Of a DNA stretch of 46,712 nucleotides, positions 43,412-46,712 are shown in pieces. Under the pieces are notes generated by a model, which saw only the letters and a program-made list of their open reading frames with translations, searched no databases and was not told the origin of the DNA. This stretch comes from JAPLKB01 sp964429485 (GTDB taxonomy: Bacteria; Desulfobacterota; Syntrophorhabdia; Syntrophorhabdales; Syntrophorhabdaceae). The stretch's first letter is position 1; the number at the start of each line of letters is the position of its first letter. The stretch lies in the NCBI GenBank assembly GCA_964429485.1, contig CAYSBW010000012.1, forward strand, positions 1 through 46,712. The letters run 5' to 3'. A program made the position numbers and the translations under genes.

Positions 43412-44049
43412 AAAATATAAAAACATGCGAAATTTTGAAATTATCCCACACTCTTCTGTTTTCAAATTCTACATTCTACATTCTAAATTCTACATTTTTT
43501 CTTTCTCTTTTTCTCTTTTTCCCTTTCTTCTCCTTTGCTCAAAGCAGCGGGACTAAAATGCCACCTATACCAGGGTATAAACTGAGTACGCCGTCTGCCA
43601 TCCAGGGCGATAAAATGAAAATGCCCTCTATGCCTGCCGATCCTTCCTTTCCCGGTGGGGAAGTAGACAATGCGGCAGGAGGAGTTTCAACACCTGCAAA
43701 TCCGGAAGGTTTGGAATCGTCTTCCGGCCAGATATCTTCAAATATCAAGGGTACGACAAGCGGCATAGAAGACCCCAATGCATTGAAACCAAGATATGAT
43801 GACCGTAAAATCAGCTATGGAACAGAAGCTGACCAATATGGAAAAAGGAAAGATCTAAGAATTCAATACAAAACAGGAGCCACCGGCCCCATTGATTATA
43901 CAGGAAAAAGAAAGGTCGGAACTTCAGAGATATTGGAAAGTCATGTTGTTGAAAAGGAAACAAAAGGAAGAGACACCTCAAGGGAATGGGGATTAGGGGG
44001 ACCGCTGGACTCTCCAAGAGAATGGGGATTGAAGGGTCTCAACGATTGA
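43408..44049 (+). CDS. Secreted protein of unknown function in the polysaccharide locus
   Basis: A 213-residue protein I cannot assign to a family. The N-terminus holds a repeat-encoded stretch (FSNSTFYILNSTF), then a strong hydrophobic core and a likely cleavage after FSFAQ, so it should be exported. The mature part is disordered-looking, rich in Pro, Gly and Ser (MPPIPGYKLSTPSAI, MPSMPADPSFPGG), and then charged. The C-terminus has two near copies of an S-x-REWGL motif: SREWGLGGPL and SPREWGLKGL. It is translationally coupled to the polymerase through ATGA at 43408-43411. Perhaps a polymer-associated or secretion-targeted protein. Confidence 0.65.
   Translation: MKNIKTCEILKLSHTLLFSNSTFYILNSTFFLSLFLFFPFFSFAQSSGTKMPPIPGYKLSTPSAIQGDKMKMPSMPADPSFPGGEVDNAAGGVSTPANPEGLESSSGQISSNIKGTTSGIEDPNALKPRYDDRKISYGTEADQYGKRKDLRIQYKTGATGPIDYTGKRKVGTSEILESHVVEKETKGRDTSREWGLGGPLDSPREWGLKGLND
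43464..43498 (+). repeat. Heptamer array F, in the signal peptide of the unknown secreted protein
   Basis: Five units: AAATTCT, ACATTCT, ACATTCT, AAATTCT, ACATTTT. In the frame used, the ACATTCT variants turn what would be TTC TAA into TTC TAC, so the signal peptide stays open. Confidence 0.85.
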
Positions 44050-44080
44050 ACCTTGTATCCTGCATCGGGCAAATCTTCTT

Positions 44081-45103
44081 ATGAAATTATTTGTCACTGT
44101 TTTTCTGCTTCCTCTTATATATTTAAGTTTCATAAGGTTAATCAATGAAATTATCATACCTGTTGACCCAAGTTCCCTCTGGACAAACAGTACCTTTGCT
44201 TCTCCATTCTCCATCCAACATTCAACACTCAACACCTTATCCAGGCTGGATCCCTTCAATGGAGATTATAAATATCTTCTTTCGAGGCAGTTGTGGTCCG
44301 TTAATGTTGCTGAATCAAAAAGAGCTGTTGAAAATGCAATTATTCTTTCTGTTGTTGATCCGAAGAACCGGCTTTTTCTTGGATGGATTAAATTCAAACA
44401 GGGAATAGCAAAAGAGGGCTATAAGGAATTTGAAAGAGCTGTTATGCTGAATCCAAAAAGGCCTGATTCTCTGGCACAACAGGGCTTATACATCAATAAT
44501 ATGCTTCCGTATCTCGAGACAGACATAAGACCATTATTCAAATCTCTGGCTGAATTGAATTTCAAAGTCGCGATGGAGCTTGATCCTTCTTTTGCAAGGC
44601 ATCCCCATTATGCCTTTGCGCTGGCATCTATTTACCAGGAGAAAGGGGACAACAAAGCGGCATCCTCTGCACTTAGAAAGATTGATTTAAAGAGCGCTTC
44701 AAACTGGCAGTCTGATTTGAAAAACATTATCCATTATCTTCAACTGAACAGGCACCTTTCTGCAATTGCTCAATGGGATGCATCATTCAATCTCGACAAG
44801 CTTGATCCGGAACAGATATTTATGCTTGAAAGCGCTCTGAACAATTATGATATTCCTGATTTGAAGTATTTTCTTGCCATAATTCATTTTCACCAGGGCA
44901 AAATTGATATTGCTCTAAATGAACTGAAGTCTCTTGTTGATCTGCGGGGAAGTGTCCTTGAATACAGGCTTGCCCTGGGCAACATGTATGAGAAAGCCGG
45001 CAGACATAAAGACGCTCTTTATCAGTATGAAAAGGTTCTGGAATTATCTCCTTCAAATCTGCAGGCCAAGAAAAAAATTATCGAATATTACAGTAAAAAA
45101 TAA
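44081..45103 (+). CDS. TPR-repeat protein with N-terminal membrane anchor
   Basis: A 340-residue protein. One N-terminal helix (LFVTVFLLPLIYLSFIRLI) anchors it, and most of the rest is exported. Helical repeats follow, clearest at AVENAIILSVVDPKNRLFL, EGYKEFERAVMLNPKRPDSL, and RLALGNMYEKAGRHKDALYQ/YEKVLELSPSN near the C-terminus, which match the tetratricopeptide consensus. Between anchor and repeats lies a repeat-encoded peptide (FSIQHSTLNT). TPR proteins in such loci usually scaffold the polymerase and export complex. The ATG at 44081 has no clear ribosome site, and the gene starts 31 bp after the previous stop. Confidence 0.75.
   Translation: MKLFVTVFLLPLIYLSFIRLINEIIIPVDPSSLWTNSTFASPFSIQHSTLNTLSRLDPFNGDYKYLLSRQLWSVNVAESKRAVENAIILSVVDPKNRLFLGWIKFKQGIAKEGYKEFERAVMLNPKRPDSLAQQGLYINNMLPYLETDIRPLFKSLAELNFKVAMELDPSFARHPHYAFALASIYQEKGDNKAASSALRKIDLKSASNWQSDLKNIIHYLQLNRHLSAIAQWDASFNLDKLDPEQIFMLESALNNYDIPDLKYFLAIIHFHQGKIDIALNELKSLVDLRGSVLEYRLALGNMYEKAGRHKDALYQYEKVLELSPSNLQAKKKIIEYYSKK
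44205..44232 (+). repeat. Heptamer array G, inside the TPR protein gene
   Basis: Four units: CATTCTC, CATCCAA, CATTCAA, CACTCAA, read as FSIQHSTLN. Same unit family as array D, more diverged. Confidence 0.7.
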
Positions 45104-45166
45104 ATCCGGGAAAATTTCTGGAAAAAAGGAACAGGGTATTTCAATATATGAACGAGGGGATATAAT

Positions 45167-46712
45167 ATGGATGTAATTTATTCTACAAGTCCTGACGGCA
45201 TAAAATATCCGTTGCCAGTTGAAGCAGACCGCAAAGCTGAATTTGCGAGAATTGAAAAGCTTGTTTCTGAAGCCCGGTCAAAGAACCAGGAAATTGTAGT
45301 TGTAATGGGTGTTGGATTTGTAGGCGCTGTCATGGCGGCAATAGTAGCAGATACAGTTGATGGTGATGGTCGATCATCTAAATTTGTCATTGGCATGCAG
45401 CGTCCAAGTGTTCGAAGTTACTGGAAGATTCCAAAACTCAACGAGGGTATATCTCCTGTAAAGGCAGAGGATCCGGAAGTTGACCCCATGATACGGCGTT
45501 GTGTCCTTGATAAAAAAACCCTTGTTGCAACATATATTCATGAACCGCTTCAGTTTGCCGATGTTGTTGTAGTGGATGTTCAACTCGATTACAGTAAAAA
45601 AGAACTCGGTAATGTAAAAAACGGTCTGGTTGAGATGACAGCGCTGGAAGAATCTTTTGACACTATTGCTCATCATATAAAGCCGAAATGTCTTGTTCTT
45701 ATTGAGACCACAGTGGCTCCCGGAACTACCGAACAGATAGCCTATCCTGCCATAAAGAAAATATTCCGTAAACGGGGAATCAATACAGAACCTCTCCTCT
45801 CCCACAGTTACGAGAGGGTCATGCCTGGCAGGCATTACGTTGCCTCTATCCGTGATTTCTGGAGGGTATGCAGTGGTGTAAATGAGGAGTCAAAGCAGAG
45901 GGTAGTCAAATTTCTGAATGAAGTGCTCAACACAGAGAAGTTTCCCTTAACCGTCCTCGACCGGCCAATAGAATCAGAGACAGCGAAGGTGGTGGAAAAC
46001 AGCTATCGGGCCACGATCCTCGCCTTCCTTGACGAATGGTGTAGATTTGCCGAACAGAACGGTATTGACATTACTAAAGTGATAAAGGCGATCAAGGTGC
46101 GTCCGACACACAGCAACATGATTTTCCCTGGTCCTGGTATCGGTGGATATTGTCTCCCCAAAGATGGTGGCCTCGGGGTCTGGGCTTACAAACATATTCT
46201 CGGATTTGAAGATAACATATTCAAACTAACCCCCATGGCAATTGATATTAATGATACAAGAGGCCTCCATGCAGCCCAGCTTGTCCGCGATGCCTTGCGG
46301 AACATGAATAAGCCGATAGCTAATGCAGAGGTGCTTGTACTCGGAGCCTCATATCGTGAAGATGTAGGCGATACCAGGTATAGCGGCTCAGAGGTCCTTA
46401 TCAGAAGGCTTACGGAGATGGGGGCAGAAATAAGGGTTCATGATCCCTATGTAGATCAGTGGTGGGAGTTTACGAATCAGGAATCCTACCCCGATAATAA
46501 CAAAAGCGTTTTTTTTAGGAACCAGAAGAAATTGCGTAGCCTTGAGGTGTTGAAAGACATTAAACTTTCCCTCAAAGATATTGATGCTCTCGTATTAGCG
46601 GTACGACACCAGGAATATTTAAACCTCGACCCTGATGAAATTGTAGACTGTGCAAAAAAACCTATAGCAGTAATTGACTGTTTTGGAATTCTCGACGATG
46701 AAAAGATCAAGC
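45167..46712 (+). CDS. UDP-glucose/GDP-mannose dehydrogenase family protein (partial, runs off the window)
   Basis: The frame is open from ATG 45167 (GAGGGGA upstream) to the window end, ~515 residues without a stop. The NAD-binding fold starts VVVMGVGFVGAVMAAIVAD. The central domain contains ETAKVVENSYRATILAFLDEW, and the catalytic cysteine is Cys329 in GPGIGGYCLPKDG. The C-terminal domain has VLVLGASYREDVGDTRYSGS and IRVHDPYVDQWW. Such enzymes oxidise a nucleotide sugar to a uronic acid for the polymer. An N-terminal extension of ~45 residues before the Rossmann motif is longer than usual. The sugar substrate cannot be told from sequence. Confidence 0.9.
   Translation, partial: MDVIYSTSPDGIKYPLPVEADRKAEFARIEKLVSEARSKNQEIVVVMGVGFVGAVMAAIVADTVDGDGRSSKFVIGMQRPSVRSYWKIPKLNEGISPVKAEDPEVDPMIRRCVLDKKTLVATYIHEPLQFADVVVVDVQLDYSKKELGNVKNGLVEMTALEESFDTIAHHIKPKCLVLIETTVAPGTTEQIAYPAIKKIFRKRGINTEPLLSHSYERVMPGRHYVASIRDFWRVCSGVNEESKQRVVKFLNEVLNTEKFPLTVLDRPIESETAKVVENSYRATILAFLDEWCRFAEQNGIDITKVIKAIKVRPTHSNMIFPGPGIGGYCLPKDGGLGVWAYKHILGFEDNIFKLTPMAIDINDTRGLHAAQLVRDALRNMNKPIANAEVLVLGASYREDVGDTRYSGSEVLIRRLTEMGAEIRVHDPYVDQWWEFTNQESYPDNNKSVFFRNQKKLRSLEVLKDIKLSLKDIDALVLAVRHQEYLNLDPDEIVDCAKKPIAVIDCFGILDDEKIK

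Noticed and set aside
37743..44232. CRISPR array made of the short repeats
   Set aside because: Units are 7 bp, directly adjacent, without 25-40 bp spacers, and no cas genes are nearby.

Overview
The window looks like part of a draft genome, probably metagenome-assembled, of an anaerobic, fairly AT-rich bacterium. My best placement is Desulfobacterota (former Deltaproteobacteria), at moderate confidence. The reasons are an F0-only ATP synthase cluster separated from F1, a c subunit of deltaproteobacterial type, an ADP-forming acyl-CoA synthetase, and many PAS/LuxR and NarL-type regulators. There are four runs of N. The two 100-N runs are each flanked by identical 55-bp copies, which looks like an unmerged k-mer overlap. 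The first ~300 bases are GC-rich, unlike the rest, and appear to be a foreign or misjoined fragment.

Layout. 1-300: end of an RND efflux adaptor and the first codons of the pump, minus strand. 300-1443: 3' end of a HAD-type hydrolase and an outer-membrane barrel protein. 1.5-2.0 kb: remnant of an IS256-family insertion sequence. 2.2-5.2 kb: an RlmI-like rRNA methyltransferase, tRNA-Arg(ACG) and a Bcr/CflA drug exporter. 5.3-9.4 kb, minus strand: OmpA-family lipoprotein, glycogen phosphorylase and a UPF0489 protein. 9.7-13.8 kb: membrane diguanylate cyclase, a crotonase-fold protein without the usual catalytic glutamates, and an MFS transporter. 13.8-15.3 kb, minus strand: a small unknown protein and a YcbK/M15-like peptidase. 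15.5-17.6 kb: acyl-CoA synthetase. 17.7-19.4 kb, minus strand: atpZ-atpI-atpB-atpE. 19.6-19.9 kb: hipA remnant.

20.0-25.65 kb is a one-strand arsenic locus: ArsR, ACR3, a MoaD/ThiS-like protein, an ArsP-type permease with three Cys-Cys pairs, a small protein carrying the same CCAP motif, a second MoaD/ThiS-like protein, a SufS-like cysteine desulfurase and an IscU-like protein lacking two of its three usual cysteines. This is the best candidate in the window for an undescribed system: arsenic export coupled to sulfur mobilisation.

25.9-35.3 kb is a signalling block: a multi-PAS hybrid kinase, a LysE exporter, a PAS protein, a PAS-PAS-LuxR regulator, a NarX/NarL-like pair, and a paralogous regulator whose receiver has lost its phosphorylation site. 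It lies directly before an exopolysaccharide locus (35.4 kb to the window end): Ala-rich repeat protein, BBP2-type barrel, Wza-like exporter, Wzc-like tyrosine kinase, PHP-type phosphatase, Wzy/ligase-type polymerase, an unknown secreted protein, a TPR protein and a nucleotide-sugar dehydrogenase.

Within this polysaccharide locus, 7-bp tandem repeats recur at least seven times, both inside genes and in one start-codon region. The arrays inside reading frames use unit variants that avoid stop codons. The one outside a gene is made of the stop-containing unit.
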